This document shows positions 18,548 through 28,667 of a stretch of DNA of 64,000 nt, in pieces. The stretch's first letter is position 1. The number at the start of each line of letters is the position of its first letter. Source of the DNA: Berkiella_A sp964633725 (GTDB lineage: Bacteria > Pseudomonadota > Gammaproteobacteria > Berkiellales > Berkiellaceae); the NCBI GenBank assembly GCA_964633725.1, contig CAZWHY010000002.1, positions 78,611-142,610 of the forward strand. The letters run 5' to 3'. Both the position numbers and the translations under genes were made by a program. A model generated the notes under the pieces. It saw only the letters and a list, made by a program, of their open reading frames with translations. It was not told where the DNA came from and did not search any database.

Positions 18548-19417
18548 ATGGTCTTAAGTATGACCGCCTTCGCCAGTGCTTCTTCACAAGGGGATTGGGG
18601 GATGGCCACGTGGGAATTGCGTTCGGTGAATCACCGTTATTTGGATGTGCATTTTCGTTCGCCCGATAGCTTGGCCGAGGGGGAAATTGCATGGCGCAAA
18701 GAAATAAGCAAAAAGCTACAGCGTGGAAAGATTGATTGCCAACTAAATTTTGTTCCAGGTTCCAAATTTGCCCCCATACTAAACCTCAACGAGCCATTGC
18801 TTGCACAGTTGATTGAGCAAACAAAGAAACTACAGGATATGGATAGCTGTTTTTCATCCAGTGCACATGCATACAATTACCTAAAATGGCCGGGCGTTGT
18901 TACAACAGAGAAGCAAAATATATCTGACTTATTGCCTATATTATCAAAGAGTTTAAATGTAGCTCTGGATGATTTATTGCTCATGCGTCAACGTGAAGGG
19001 AAAGATATTAAAAATATCTTGGATGGCAAACTAGAAGAAGTGACTCATTTGGTTGAGCAATCTCGGGATTCTGTGCCTAATAGTTTGGCCAAGCAAAAAG
19101 AAAAGTTTGAGCTAAGATTACAAGAACTTTCGCAAACTAACCCTGAGCGGATAGAGCAAGAAATGGTTATCTTTGCGAGCAAATGGGATGTTGAAGAAGA
19201 GCTAGATAGATTGCTTTGCCATACCCAAGAGGTACAAAATCAATTGTCTTTACAAAAAGGCCCCAAAGGGCGTCGACTGGATTTTCTAATGCAAGAATTA
19301 AATAGAGAGGCGAATACGCTCGCATCCAAATCCCAAGACACTCAGCTCAGCCGCATTGCGGTAGATTTGAAAGTGATTATTGAGCAAATGAGAGAGCAAG
19401 TTCAAAATGTGGAGTAA
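18548..19417 (+). CDS. yicC: YicC family endoribonuclease
   Basis: 289 residues. The N-terminus MVLSMTAFASASS and WELRSVNHRYLDVHFRSP are YicC signatures; the C-terminal DUF1732 part has GRRLDFLMQELNREANTL and SRIAVDLKVIIEQMREQVQNVE. YicC of E. coli and its Bacillus relative are RNA endonucleases linked to small-RNA turnover. It ends 3 bp before gmk, indicating an operon. AGGATG precedes the ATG. Confidence 0.94.
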   Translation: MVLSMTAFASASSQGDWGMATWELRSVNHRYLDVHFRSPDSLAEGEIAWRKEISKKLQRGKIDCQLNFVPGSKFAPILNLNEPLLAQLIEQTKKLQDMDSCFSSSAHAYNYLKWPGVVTTEKQNISDLLPILSKSLNVALDDLLLMRQREGKDIKNILDGKLEEVTHLVEQSRDSVPNSLAKQKEKFELRLQELSQTNPERIEQEMVIFASKWDVEEELDRLLCHTQEVQNQLSLQKGPKGRRLDFLMQELNREANTLASKSQDTQLSRIAVDLKVIIEQMREQVQNVE

Positions 19418-19420
19418 AGC

Positions 19421-20032
19421 ATGGGTCTAGGCACTTTATTTGTGATATCTGCCCCGTCTGGTACTGGGAAGACAAGCTTGGTGAAAGCGCTGGTTGGTGT
19501 GGTTGATAATATACAGACGTCTGTTTCTTGCACTACGCGAACGCCACGAGCGAATGAGATTGATGGGCAGCATTACATATTTATCGATGAGTCGCAGTTT
19601 TTGCGCTATCGAGAAGAAAATCGTTTTTTAGAAAGTGCCCAAGTATTTGAAAATTGGTATGGCACATCCAAAGAGTGGGTTGAAAATAAACTTGAATCAG
19701 GTGTTGATGTTATTTTAGAAATAGACTGGCAGGGCGCCAGAATTGTTCAATCCATGATGCCTTGTGTCACCGTTTTTATTGTGCCACCTTCAAAATCAGA
19801 CTTGAAAGATAGATTATTGGCGAGACAGCAAGATGATGATGATGTCATTGATTTTAGAATGCAAAAAGCCAATGAAGAGTTATCCCATTATACGGAATAT
19901 GATTATCTGATTGTCAATGATGATTTTGAGCGGGGCGTGTTTGATTTATCAACAATTGTTTCTGCTCAACGCTTAACCTTAAAACATCAAGCAGAAAATC
20001 ATCAAAAATTATTAAATGAATTGTTAACATAA
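19421..20032 (+). CDS. gmk: Guanylate kinase
   Basis: 203 residues. Phosphorylates GMP to GDP with ATP. P-loop SAPSGTGKTSL near the N-terminus; GMP-binding region TTRTPRANEIDGQHY with the conserved Arg and Tyr residues; DVILEIDWQGA; and the lid region ARQQDDDD. It is the second gene of the yicC-gmk-rpoZ-spoT-recG run and links guanine nucleotide supply with (p)ppGpp metabolism. Confidence 0.97.
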   Translation: MGLGTLFVISAPSGTGKTSLVKALVGVVDNIQTSVSCTTRTPRANEIDGQHYIFIDESQFLRYREENRFLESAQVFENWYGTSKEWVENKLESGVDVILEIDWQGARIVQSMMPCVTVFIVPPSKSDLKDRLLARQQDDDDVIDFRMQKANEELSHYTEYDYLIVNDDFERGVFDLSTIVSAQRLTLKHQAENHQKLLNELLT

Positions 20033-20047
20033 TTAGGAGAGTATATT

Positions 20048-20263
20048 ATGGCTCGTATTACCGTTGAAGATTGTTTGGAAAACGTTGCGAATCGTTTTGA
20101 ATTGGTTCTGGTTGCAACCAAAAGAGCAAGACAGCTCTCTATGACCGCAGCAGAGCCTCATGTAGCCTGGGAAAATGACAAATGCACTGTTGTCGCATTA
20201 CGGGAAATTGCAGAAGGCCATATAGGTCCTTCTATTTTGGATGAGACTGATGATATAACATAA
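20048..20263 (+). CDS. rpoZ: RNA polymerase omega subunit
   Basis: 71 residues. MARITVEDCLENVANRFELV and ATKRARQL are the omega core that clamps the beta' C-terminus and contributes to a ppGpp site on RNA polymerase. The protein is shorter than the E. coli one (91) but of a length seen in other Gammaproteobacteria. TTAGGAGAG lies just before the ATG. It sits between gmk and spoT, the standard order. Confidence 0.95.
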   Translation: MARITVEDCLENVANRFELVLVATKRARQLSMTAAEPHVAWENDKCTVVALREIAEGHIGPSILDETDDIT

Positions 20264-20279
20264 AAGGATAACCGCTCTG

Positions 20280-22397
20280 GTGTTTGCGTTTACGGATTTA
20301 CGTGATTTATTGGCTCAATATTTATCTGATGAGCAAGTTGAGAAAATCTCAAAAGCCTATTGTATTGCCAATAAAGCCCATGAAGGACAAAAAAGATATA
20401 CGGGTGAGGCTTATATCACTCACCCTATTGAAGTGGCTCGTATTCTGGCAGGCTTAAGAATGGATGCAGAATGCATTTCTGCGGCAATTTTGCATGATGT
20501 CATAGAAGATACCAACGTTGATAAAGCAGAACTGGCTGAAAAATTTGGCGAAAAAGTTGCTGAATTAGTTGACGGGGTAAGTAAATTAACTCAAATCAAG
20601 TTCCAAACACGCGAGCTTCAGCAAGCAGAAAATTTTAGAAAAATGATGATGGCCATGTCAGAGGACATTAGGGTCATCATGATAAAATTAGCCGACCGTT
20701 TGCATAATATGCGCACATTAGGCGCGGTACCCAATGAGAAAAAACGTCGTATTGCGCTAGAAACATTAGAAATTTACGCTCCCATAGCACGTCGTTTGGG
20801 TATTAATAATATGCGCGTTGAGTTTGAAGACTTAGGCTTTGCCGCACTTTACCCTATTCGCTATCGGGTACTGAAAGAATCCGTTCGGCGTGCCAGAGGC
20901 AATCGGCATGCATTAATCCACAAGATTGAAAAACAATTAAAAGAACAGTTGGTTGCCGCCGGACTGGGTGATTGTAAAGTATGGGGGCGGGAAAAACATC
21001 TCTATAGTTTATACAAGAAAATGCAAACCAAGCGATTAAGTTTGTCAGAAGTGATGGATGTGTATGCATTTAGAGTCATTGTACCTAAATTAGACGATTG
21101 TTATTTGGCTTTAGGTGTGGTGCATCGATTATACCGCCCGATTGCCCAACGATTCAAAGACTATATTGCTGTTCCCAAGCCAAATGGTTACCAATCATTA
21201 CACACTATTTTGATAGGTCCTCATGGGGCGCCATTGGAAGCACAAATTCGCACCGTAGAAATGGATCAAGTGGCGGAACACGGTATTGCGGCACATTGGT
21301 TATATAAAACAGGCGAGAAAGTGAATGCCTTGAATAAACAAGTTCTGACCAATCAATGGTTGGGCGGTTTGATGGACATTCAAAAAAATACCACGGGCAA
21401 CCCACTAGAATTTATCGAAAATGTGAAGATGGATCTATATTCTGGCGAAGTGTTTGTTTTTACACCCAAAGGGAGTATTTTTTCTTTACCCCAAGGGGCA
21501 ACGGCAGTTGATTTTGCTTATTTGGTGCATACGGATGTTGGTAATACTTGTGTGGCGTGCAAAATCAATAGACGGTTAGCGCCTTTGAGTACGCGGCTCA
21601 TTAGTGGCCAAACAATAGAAGTGATTAATGCAGAGGGTGCATCCCCCAATCCCGCGTGGCTCAGTTTTGTGGTCACGGGTAAAGCCAAAAGCAATATACG
21701 ACATTGGTTGAAGAGCCAACAAAAAAATGAATCACAAAATCTTGGTCGGCGTTTAATCAATGCTCTTTTGGCAGACGCGAGTACCACACTGGAAGATTAT
21801 GATACGTCAGCACTTAATGAGATTTTACAAAAACTGGAATGTACCTCATTGGACTTGTTACTAGAAGACGTGGGTTTAGGCAAAAGAATGGCGGCATTGG
21901 TGACTCAAGTCTTTTTGACTTCTGATGCAGACACGGCTATCAATAGATATTCAGCAGAGCCTTTGATTATTCATGGTACAGAAGGCTTGGTCGTGACTTA
22001 TGCAAATTGTTGTTACCCCATTCCAGGTGATTATATTATCGGTCATTTGAAATCCGGTCAAGGTATTATCATTCACTCAGAAAATTGTAGCAAAGTGCAA
22101 AAGGCTAAGTCTAGTGCTGACCAAAGTATTAATGTGCAATGGGAAGATGAGCTTCAGGGCGAATTCCAAGTTCCGATTATTGTCGATGTGATTAATGCGC
22201 GTGGTGTATTAGCAGAGATGGCTAATGCCATTAGTGATTCTAGTGCCAATATTATGAATGTCGATGTGGATCATAGTGATGCGCGTCTTAATACTGTGTG
22301 TTTTGTGATATCCATACGTGATCGCCAACATTTGACACGCGTGATGCGCAGGTTGCGAGCTGTGGGCGAAGTGACGAGTATTCGAAGAGGGCCTTAA
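20280..22397 (+). CDS. spoT: Bifunctional (p)ppGpp synthetase/hydrolase SpoT
   Basis: 705 residues from a GTG start 17 bp after rpoZ. The hydrolase domain has the HD pair at 72-73 in LHDVIEDT and ADRLHNMRTL. The synthetase domain has RFKDYIAVPKPNGYQSLHT; the RFKD (RxKD) form is typical of bifunctional enzymes, whereas RelA has an acidic ExDD. EAQIRT, a TGS domain (VFTPKGSIFSLPQGATAVDF) and a C-terminal ACT domain follow. It makes and degrades the stringent alarmone. No separate relA is in the window. Confidence 0.97.
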   Translation: MFAFTDLRDLLAQYLSDEQVEKISKAYCIANKAHEGQKRYTGEAYITHPIEVARILAGLRMDAECISAAILHDVIEDTNVDKAELAEKFGEKVAELVDGVSKLTQIKFQTRELQQAENFRKMMMAMSEDIRVIMIKLADRLHNMRTLGAVPNEKKRRIALETLEIYAPIARRLGINNMRVEFEDLGFAALYPIRYRVLKESVRRARGNRHALIHKIEKQLKEQLVAAGLGDCKVWGREKHLYSLYKKMQTKRLSLSEVMDVYAFRVIVPKLDDCYLALGVVHRLYRPIAQRFKDYIAVPKPNGYQSLHTILIGPHGAPLEAQIRTVEMDQVAEHGIAAHWLYKTGEKVNALNKQVLTNQWLGGLMDIQKNTTGNPLEFIENVKMDLYSGEVFVFTPKGSIFSLPQGATAVDFAYLVHTDVGNTCVACKINRRLAPLSTRLISGQTIEVINAEGASPNPAWLSFVVTGKAKSNIRHWLKSQQKNESQNLGRRLINALLADASTTLEDYDTSALNEILQKLECTSLDLLLEDVGLGKRMAALVTQVFLTSDADTAINRYSAEPLIIHGTEGLVVTYANCCYPIPGDYIIGHLKSGQGIIIHSENCSKVQKAKSSADQSINVQWEDELQGEFQVPIIVDVINARGVLAEMANAISDSSANIMNVDVDHSDARLNTVCFVISIRDRQHLTRVMRRLRAVGEVTSIRRGP

Positions 22398-22401
22398 TTG
22401 T

Positions 22402-24549
22402 ATGGCATTCGGTTCTAAACTCTCTAATATATCTCGTAAGGTTGCAACGCCAATACAATGGTTTGATCCAGTGGATAGCCTGCCAGGCGTGGGACAAGCC
22501 ATTGCAGAGAAGCTGAAAAAATTAGATGTTATTTGCATTGGCGATTTGCTTTTGCATTTTCCACATAGATATCAAGATAGAACACGATTGACACCACTTC
22601 GATACTTGCATTTTGATGAGGAAGCATTGGTGCAAGGGAAAATTATTGCGCAAAAAGAAGTGCGTCTACGGCGTAAGCAACTAACGGTTACATTAGAAGA
22701 TAGTACGGGTATCATTGATTTAACTTTTTTTCATTACTATCCCAATATGTCTAAAATGCTAACAGAAGGTAAGACTATTCGGTGTTACGGTAAAATAAAG
22801 CATTTTAAAGGGCGCGCGTCTATTGTACATCCTGAGTTTGAAATTCTGAAAAATAGCTCGGAGCCGTTGAATAGCGCTTTTACATCAATATATCGTACGA
22901 CACCAGGCATTTCACAAAAGTGGTGGTGGAAAAATATAGATTATTTAATGCAAAAATTAGATCATCTCTCTGGTTTTGAGAATCCGAAATTGGATAATAT
23001 TTTGCAAAAGCAATATCCATTCGATATGAAATATGCGATTGCACAAATTCATAGGCCAAGCCCCGATCAGCCCATACAAGACTTTATAACGCGAGAACAC
23101 AAATTATTTCAAAGATTTATTTTTGAGGAATTACTAGCGCACCGGATGAGCCTAGATAGTGCGCGCTCACAAGAGACATACCAGCAGGCATATAATTTAT
23201 CAGTTGAAGACTCAGCCTTTCTCAAAATTATTCAGGCATTGCCCTTTGAATTAACAGCGGATCAAGTCCATGTTTTAAGAGAAATACGGTTGGATTTGAG
23301 CCACGATAAGCCGATGATGCGGTTATTACAAGGCGATGTGGGGTCAGGCAAAACGATTATCGCTATTTTATCTGCGTGGATAGCCGTGCAAAATAAATTT
23401 CAAGTGGCGATTATGGCGCCGACAGAAGTTTTGGCTGAGCAACTTTACCAACAAGCGAAAGTATTTTTTTCAGAGTCTTGCGCACCTGAGCACACAACTT
23501 GTCTACTAACGGGGCAATTAAAAGCGAAAGAGAAGCGTAATATTTATGAAAAAATTTCCAGTCATCAAGTAGACGTTGTAATTGGTACGCATGCTTTATT
23601 TCAAAAAGAGGTTTGTTTCTCGCGTCTGGGATTAGTTGTGATTGATGAACAGCATCGCTTTGGCGTGGGGCAAAGATTAAGTTTAAATTCCAAAGGACAA
23701 TTGACAGAATCAAAAGAAGGGAAAAATTATGGCCCTCACCAATTAATTATGACCGCGACGCCTATCCCCCGAACCTTGTGTATGAGCTATTATGCGCATT
23801 TAGATACTTCCCAAATTCGTACAATGCCCAAAGGTCGCAAGGCGATTCAAACCATAGCGTTGTCTTGTCAAAAGCGAGACGTCATTATTGCTAAAATATT
23901 AGCGCATTGCCAAAAGGGTGAGCAAGTTTACTGGGTTTGCACATTAGTGGAAGAGTCTGAGCATTTTGATGCGGAGCCTGCTGTGCAAGCGCTAGAAACC
24001 TTAAAGCAAACTTTGCCAGAGTTACATATAGGCTTAGTGCATGGCAAACTAAAGTCAGATGAAAAATTAGCGGTGATGGAACAGTTTCGGCAAGGGCAAG
24101 TTCAGGTTTTAGTGGCAACAACTGTGATTGAGGTTGGGGTGAATGTGCCGAATGCAACGCTGATGGTGATAGAGAATGTAGAGCGCTTAGGGTTGTCACA
24201 ACTGCATCAATTAAGAGGGCGTGTTGGACGTGGTGCACAGCAAAGCTATTGTGTATTATTGTATCAACAGCCATTATCATATTTTGCTAAAAAACGTATA
24301 GAAACGATGCGAGATACAACAGATGGTTTTGAAATCGCAGAGCAGGATTTGAAATTACGGGGGCCGGGTGAAGTTTTGGGTACTAGACAATCTGGTATAC
24401 AACAACTCAAAATTGCGAATATTATTCGAGATAATGCACTCTTGCCTAAAGTGAATCAGTTTTTAGAAAAATATCATTTGCCAGAAAACGAAATAGAGCA
24501 ATTAAAAGATCGCTGGTTTAAGAATAAAGCAGCTTATGTGAGTGTGTAA
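22402..24549 (+). CDS. recG: ATP-dependent DNA helicase RecG
   Basis: 715 residues. Remodels stalled forks and branched DNA. The N-terminal wedge/OB region includes LLLHFPHRYQDRT; helicase motifs are LLQGDVGSGKT (I), DEQHRFGVGQR (II, DEQH), MTATPIPRTL (III), TTVIEVGVNVPNA (V) and HQLRGRVGRG (VI). The start is 4 bp after the spoT stop. It follows spoT in many Gammaproteobacteria. Confidence 0.97.
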   Translation: MAFGSKLSNISRKVATPIQWFDPVDSLPGVGQAIAEKLKKLDVICIGDLLLHFPHRYQDRTRLTPLRYLHFDEEALVQGKIIAQKEVRLRRKQLTVTLEDSTGIIDLTFFHYYPNMSKMLTEGKTIRCYGKIKHFKGRASIVHPEFEILKNSSEPLNSAFTSIYRTTPGISQKWWWKNIDYLMQKLDHLSGFENPKLDNILQKQYPFDMKYAIAQIHRPSPDQPIQDFITREHKLFQRFIFEELLAHRMSLDSARSQETYQQAYNLSVEDSAFLKIIQALPFELTADQVHVLREIRLDLSHDKPMMRLLQGDVGSGKTIIAILSAWIAVQNKFQVAIMAPTEVLAEQLYQQAKVFFSESCAPEHTTCLLTGQLKAKEKRNIYEKISSHQVDVVIGTHALFQKEVCFSRLGLVVIDEQHRFGVGQRLSLNSKGQLTESKEGKNYGPHQLIMTATPIPRTLCMSYYAHLDTSQIRTMPKGRKAIQTIALSCQKRDVIIAKILAHCQKGEQVYWVCTLVEESEHFDAEPAVQALETLKQTLPELHIGLVHGKLKSDEKLAVMEQFRQGQVQVLVATTVIEVGVNVPNATLMVIENVERLGLSQLHQLRGRVGRGAQQSYCVLLYQQPLSYFAKKRIETMRDTTDGFEIAEQDLKLRGPGEVLGTRQSGIQQLKIANIIRDNALLPKVNQFLEKYHLPENEIEQLKDRWFKNKAAYVSV

Positions 24550-24597
24550 AATAAATAAAAATATAACCATAATTTACATTTAATATTCGAGGTCAGA

Positions 24598-25803
24598 ATG
24601 GATACAAAGACATATATCGCATCAGAAGAAAAAGTAGGCGCTCATAATTATAAGCCTTTGCCTGTGGTATTAGAAAAAGGAGAAGGTGTATGGTTGTGGG
24701 ATATAGAAGGTAAAAAATATTTAGATTTCATGTCAGCCTATTCCGCTGTTAGCTTTGGGCATAAGCATCCCCGGATTATTAAAGCACTTGTTGAGCAAGC
24801 CAATAAGTTGAGTGTTACGTCTAGAGCTTTTTATACTGAACCAATGATGCCTTTTTTGACCAAATTATGTGACATCACTGGGTTAGAGCGTGCCATTCCG
24901 ATGAACTCTGGTGCTGAAGCGGTTGAGACTGCGATTAAGGCAGTCCGCAAGTGGGGTTATGAAGTCAAAGGCATTCCTGATAACCAGGCAGAGATTATTG
25001 TTGCTGAAAATAACTTTCATGGGCGCACCACAACCATTTCAGGCTTTTCTTCTGAGCCAACCTACAAGAAAAATTTCGGTCCTTTCACACCTGGTTTCAT
25101 CACGGTGCCATTTGCCGACGTGCAAGCATTAGAGCAAGCGATTACCCCTAATACGTGCGCGGTTTTATTTGAGCCTGCACAAGGAGAAGCCGGGATCAAT
25201 TTTGGACCTGAAGGCTGGATGCGAGATTGCTTAGAAGTTTGTAAAGCCAATAACGTTTTAATGATATTGGACGAAATTCAATCTGGAATGGGGCGTACTG
25301 GAAAGACTTTTGCATACCAACATGAAGATATAAAGCCTGATGGCGTTATTATTGGTAAAGCATTAGGGGGCGGTGTACTACCGGTTTCGGCATTTGTCTC
25401 AACGAATGAAGTGATGGATGTGTATACGCCAGGGACGCATGGTTCAACATTTGGTGGTAATCCCTTGGCTGCGCATGTGGCTTTGGAAGCGATGATGGTT
25501 TTGGAAGAGGAAAAATTAGTACAAAATAGTGAAGCGTTGGGTATTGTTTTAATGCAAGCGTTAAAAAAAATAAACAATCCATTAATCAAAGATGTGAGAG
25601 GCAAAGGTTTGTGGGTGGGTGTTGAAATTGATAAAAGGTTACCGGCGGCTAGAATTTGTGAAAGTTTAATGAAACATGGTGTGTTGACAAAAGAGGCGCA
25701 TGATACAGTGATTCGAATTGCACCGCCTTTAATCATCAACGAAGAAACATTATTATGGGGCGTTCGCCAGCTGGAGCAATCTTTAAAAGAGCTAAATCAA
25801 TAA
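24598..25803 (+). CDS. rocD: Ornithine aminotransferase
   Basis: 401 residues, a class III PLP aminotransferase. Converts ornithine and 2-oxoglutarate to glutamate semialdehyde and glutamate. Evidence: DFMSAYSAVSFGHKHPRI, SRAFYTEPMMPF, MNSGAEAVETAIKA, ENNFHGRTTTISGFS, DEIQSGMGRTGKTFA and the PLP lysine in IIGKALGGGVLPVSAF. These match the RocD/OAT subfamily rather than ArgD. AGGTCAG is just upstream of the ATG. No arginine-catabolism genes lie beside it, so it may feed proline or glutamate from host-derived ornithine. Confidence 0.93.
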   Translation: MDTKTYIASEEKVGAHNYKPLPVVLEKGEGVWLWDIEGKKYLDFMSAYSAVSFGHKHPRIIKALVEQANKLSVTSRAFYTEPMMPFLTKLCDITGLERAIPMNSGAEAVETAIKAVRKWGYEVKGIPDNQAEIIVAENNFHGRTTTISGFSSEPTYKKNFGPFTPGFITVPFADVQALEQAITPNTCAVLFEPAQGEAGINFGPEGWMRDCLEVCKANNVLMILDEIQSGMGRTGKTFAYQHEDIKPDGVIIGKALGGGVLPVSAFVSTNEVMDVYTPGTHGSTFGGNPLAAHVALEAMMVLEEEKLVQNSEALGIVLMQALKKINNPLIKDVRGKGLWVGVEIDKRLPAARICESLMKHGVLTKEAHDTVIRIAPPLIINEETLLWGVRQLEQSLKELNQ

Positions 25804-25804
25804 T

Positions 25805-26731
25805 ATGGTTAATTTGTGGGCATACGGTTTATTGGCGCTGGGGCAAATCGCAATTGCTGTGAATGTTGTTGCGGGCAAGCATCTCATTAGTGTGATTCCC
25901 GTGAATATTTATCTGTGCTCACGTTATTTGGCCAGCACTATTTTTTTAAGCTTGTTTATGCTGTTGCTGAAACAAGGCTGGATAGAGCGTCAAGTGAAAT
26001 CAAAGGCCCTGCATCGAAGAGACTGGCTCTTGCTGACATTACAGGCGCTTACGGGGGGCTTCTTATTTAATGTATTATTTTTCGAAGGCATGAAATCAAC
26101 CACCGCCATTTCAGCGGGCATTATTAGCAGTTCTTTGCCGGCTATTTTAGCGATTTGCGCTTTCTTTTGCTTAGGTGAACGTATTAAAAAATGGAAATGG
26201 GTTGGTATTTTCTTAGCGATGCTGGGTATTTTGATCATTAATCTAGACGAACCTCAGGATCATACAAGTTTGGTGAATTTTTGGGGTAATTTCTTGATCT
26301 TGGTCGCCATGGTACCGGAAGCGATGTATACCATTTTTAATAAATTTACCAGCAAGCGCATTACAACCTTGGGGGCCGCTACGATTGTGAACTTTATGGT
26401 GTTTTTAATGTTATTACCATTGGCTGTTTATGATGGCATTACAATGGGATTAGGGCAGGGCACAACAAATGATTGGACATTATTAATCCTCACAGGATTT
26501 GCGAATTTATTTTTCTTTTGGTTCTGGGCGAAAGGATTGGTTCATATTCCAGCTAGCACCGCCGCAATATTCACCAGTGTCTTGCCCGTCGCAACCACTA
26601 TTTTGGCTTGGATGTTCTTACATGAAACCTTAGGGCAGTATGATTTGTTGGGCATGTCTTTAGTTTTGCTGTCTATATTTATTGGTACCGGTTGGTTACC
26701 AAAGTTGTTTATAAAAAGAGTGAATGTTTGA
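25805..26731 (+). CDS. EamA/DMT family transporter
   Basis: 308 residues with about ten hydrophobic helices and two internally related EamA halves; the first ends ISSSLPAILAICAFFCLGERI and the second ASTAAIFTSVLPVATTILAWMFLHE, the typical repeat signature. These inner-membrane proteins export or import amino acids and metabolites; the substrate cannot be predicted. The ATG is 1 bp after the rocD stop, so the two are probably coupled, and its TGA overlaps the ubiA start. Confidence 0.88.
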   Translation: MVNLWAYGLLALGQIAIAVNVVAGKHLISVIPVNIYLCSRYLASTIFLSLFMLLLKQGWIERQVKSKALHRRDWLLLTLQALTGGFLFNVLFFEGMKSTTAISAGIISSSLPAILAICAFFCLGERIKKWKWVGIFLAMLGILIINLDEPQDHTSLVNFWGNFLILVAMVPEAMYTIFNKFTSKRITTLGAATIVNFMVFLMLLPLAVYDGITMGLGQGTTNDWTLLILTGFANLFFFWFWAKGLVHIPASTAAIFTSVLPVATTILAWMFLHETLGQYDLLGMSLVLLSIFIGTGWLPKLFIKRVNV

Positions 26732-27621
26732 TGTCCATGTCTTTGGTCTTATCACCCCGAGTTTTATCCTATGTGAAAGTGACACGTTTTGATAAGCCCA
26801 TTGGGAGTTTATTATTGTTATGGCCTACGTGGACTGCGTTATGGTTTGCCGGACATTCTGCTCAGGGTGAATTTCATTTTGATTTAAAAATCTGGGTTAT
26901 TTTTACCTTGGGGGTATTATTCATGCGCTCTGTTGGTTGTATCGTCAATGATATTGCCGACAGGAACTTCGATAGCTATGTAGAGCGTACCCAACTGCGT
27001 CCGCTGGTCACAGGAGAGCTGTCTGTTAAAGAAGCGTTGTTATTGGCTATTGCGCTCAGTGTGATTTCTTTTGTATTAGTTTGTTTTACCAACATTCAGA
27101 CGGTATTACTTTCTGTTGTGGCTTTGGCTTTGGCTTGTATTTATCCTTTTATGAAGCGCATAACGCACTTTCCCCAGGTGGTGTTGGGAATGGCTTTTGC
27201 CTGGGCTGTGCCCATGGCCTATATGGCGCAAGCAAAAAGCTTATCGATTAGTTGCTGGTTATTATTTACGGCGACGGTTGTTTGGGCTGTTGCCTATGAT
27301 ACTTTTTATGCCATGGTCGATAAAACAGATGACTTGAAAGTAGGGTTAAAATCAACGGCCATTTGGGTAGGACGATACGATAGACTCTTGGTGGCAACCT
27401 GCCACACCATTACTTTGCTATGTTATATCATGATTGGGATTTATCTAAAATTAAATATGCTTTATTTTATCGGGATTGCGGTAGCCGCTGGGTTAGCGCT
27501 ACACCAACAATGGCAAACCCGACTAGGTGAACGACAAAAATATTTCAAGGCTTTTTTGGACAATAATCGCTTTGGTGCCGTATTATGCTTAGGAAGTTTT
27601 TTAGCTTTTGTGGCATATTAG
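26731..27621 (+). CDS. ubiA: 4-hydroxybenzoate polyprenyltransferase
   Basis: 296 residues from the ATG at 26731, which overlaps the previous stop as TGATG; a GTG 13 codons upstream is unlikely. It prenylates 4-hydroxybenzoate in ubiquinone synthesis at the inner membrane. The two Asp-rich motifs are NDIADRNFDSYVERTQLRPL (first) and YAMVDKTDDLKVGLKSTAI (second), with RFDKPIGSLLLLWPT at the N-terminus. Its 3' end overlaps znuA, on the other strand, by 21 bp. The ubiquinone pool it serves feeds the respiratory chain. Confidence 0.95.
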   Translation: MSMSLVLSPRVLSYVKVTRFDKPIGSLLLLWPTWTALWFAGHSAQGEFHFDLKIWVIFTLGVLFMRSVGCIVNDIADRNFDSYVERTQLRPLVTGELSVKEALLLAIALSVISFVLVCFTNIQTVLLSVVALALACIYPFMKRITHFPQVVLGMAFAWAVPMAYMAQAKSLSISCWLLFTATVVWAVAYDTFYAMVDKTDDLKVGLKSTAIWVGRYDRLLVATCHTITLLCYIMIGIYLKLNMLYFIGIAVAAGLALHQQWQTRLGERQKYFKAFLDNNRFGAVLCLGSFLAFVAY

Positions 27622-28632
27622 TAGCTGATGTGCGAGCTGTTGCATGGTTTTCTCATAACACGCTTTCCCCTTTACTTGTCTTGCCCCTAATGGATCTAGC
27701 TCTAATAAATTAACCCCCGATTTTGCTAATATAGGCTTCAATGGTTGTTGGCTAAACTCAGGTTCATAAAATATACACTGGATATTATGCTTAGCAAGTA
27801 AAGTTTGTACTTCTTTTAAGCCTTTTGGTGTTAATGGCACATGTGGATTGAGTAAAATAGTTCCCATGCTGTGCAAATCAAACTCTGTTTCAAAATATTG
27901 ATAGGCATCATGAAAAACCAAATAGGCTGAAGGTTTTTGTGTTTTAAATTTATCTTTGATTACCGTTTTTAGTTGTTCTAGGCGTTGTATATAAGCGGTT
28001 GTATTTTTCAAGTAGGCGGATTGGTTGCCTGGATCGGCTGTTATTAATTTTTGACTGATATATTGTGTTAATTGTATGGCATTATCTATGCTCAGCCAAA
28101 TATGGGGATCGTTTTCATTGAGGGCATGATGATGGTCATGGTGATGAGACTCATGATGTTTCTCTTCGTTTTTATGGTTTTTTGTTGGTGCGCTATGAGC
28201 CATCGCAAATTCACGAACAGAGCGATTAGGATAAAGCTTGAGTTGGGGCGCTTCGATTAAGCTAAAGCTATTGAAAGGAAACTGCTGCATAATTTTGCCA
28301 AGCTGAGTTTCAAATGATTCCCCTATCCAAAAAATCAAGTCGGCATCCTGTAAAATTTTTCTGTGGGAGGGCTTAATCTGGTAAGTATGTGGGGAAGCTT
28401 CATCCGGCAATAATAAACTAGGCTCAGTGATGCCATCTGTTATATTGCTGACAATGCTGTGAATAGGCTTAATGGTCACAACAATATTAGGCGCTTTGGC
28501 AAGGCTAGAATGAAAGGGGAGAGTAATAAGTAGAGTTAAAAGTAATTTAAATAGCTTTTTATTGTGCTTGAGTGTACGCGATTCTTGGTTGGAACATGTG
28601 AGAAAGTTAGAAAAGATGTTAAAATTTGGCAT
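27601..28632 (-). CDS. znuA: Zinc ABC transporter, periplasmic binding protein ZnuA
   Basis: 343 residues of the cluster A-I metal-binding family. Zinc ligands lie in SPHTYQIKPS, DPHIWLS and VFHDAYQYFE, with the final acidic ligand region LLELDPLGA. A His/Asp/Glu-rich flexible loop (about 160-182, EKHHESHHHDHHHA) is typical of ZnuA. The hydrophobic core of the signal peptide only begins near residue 27, leaving an unusually long leader; I found no in-frame ATG, GTG or TTG that would shorten it. It diverges from znuCB by 35 bp. Zur control is expected from the family, but no clear Zur box was seen. Confidence 0.94.
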   Translation of the reverse strand: MPNFNIFSNFLTCSNQESRTLKHNKKLFKLLLTLLITLPFHSSLAKAPNIVVTIKPIHSIVSNITDGITEPSLLLPDEASPHTYQIKPSHRKILQDADLIFWIGESFETQLGKIMQQFPFNSFSLIEAPQLKLYPNRSVREFAMAHSAPTKNHKNEEKHHESHHHDHHHALNENDPHIWLSIDNAIQLTQYISQKLITADPGNQSAYLKNTTAYIQRLEQLKTVIKDKFKTQKPSAYLVFHDAYQYFETEFDLHSMGTILLNPHVPLTPKGLKEVQTLLAKHNIQCIFYEPEFSQQPLKPILAKSGVNLLELDPLGARQVKGKACYEKTMQQLAHQLLICHKS

Positions 28633-28667
28633 ATTGAAGATCCACTAACCCCATATATATTAATTCT

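Noticed and set aside
28633..28667. Possible Zur operator between znuA and znuC
   Set aside because: The 35-bp gap is AT-rich but I could not find a convincing palindrome of the Zur type, so it is not listed as a site.
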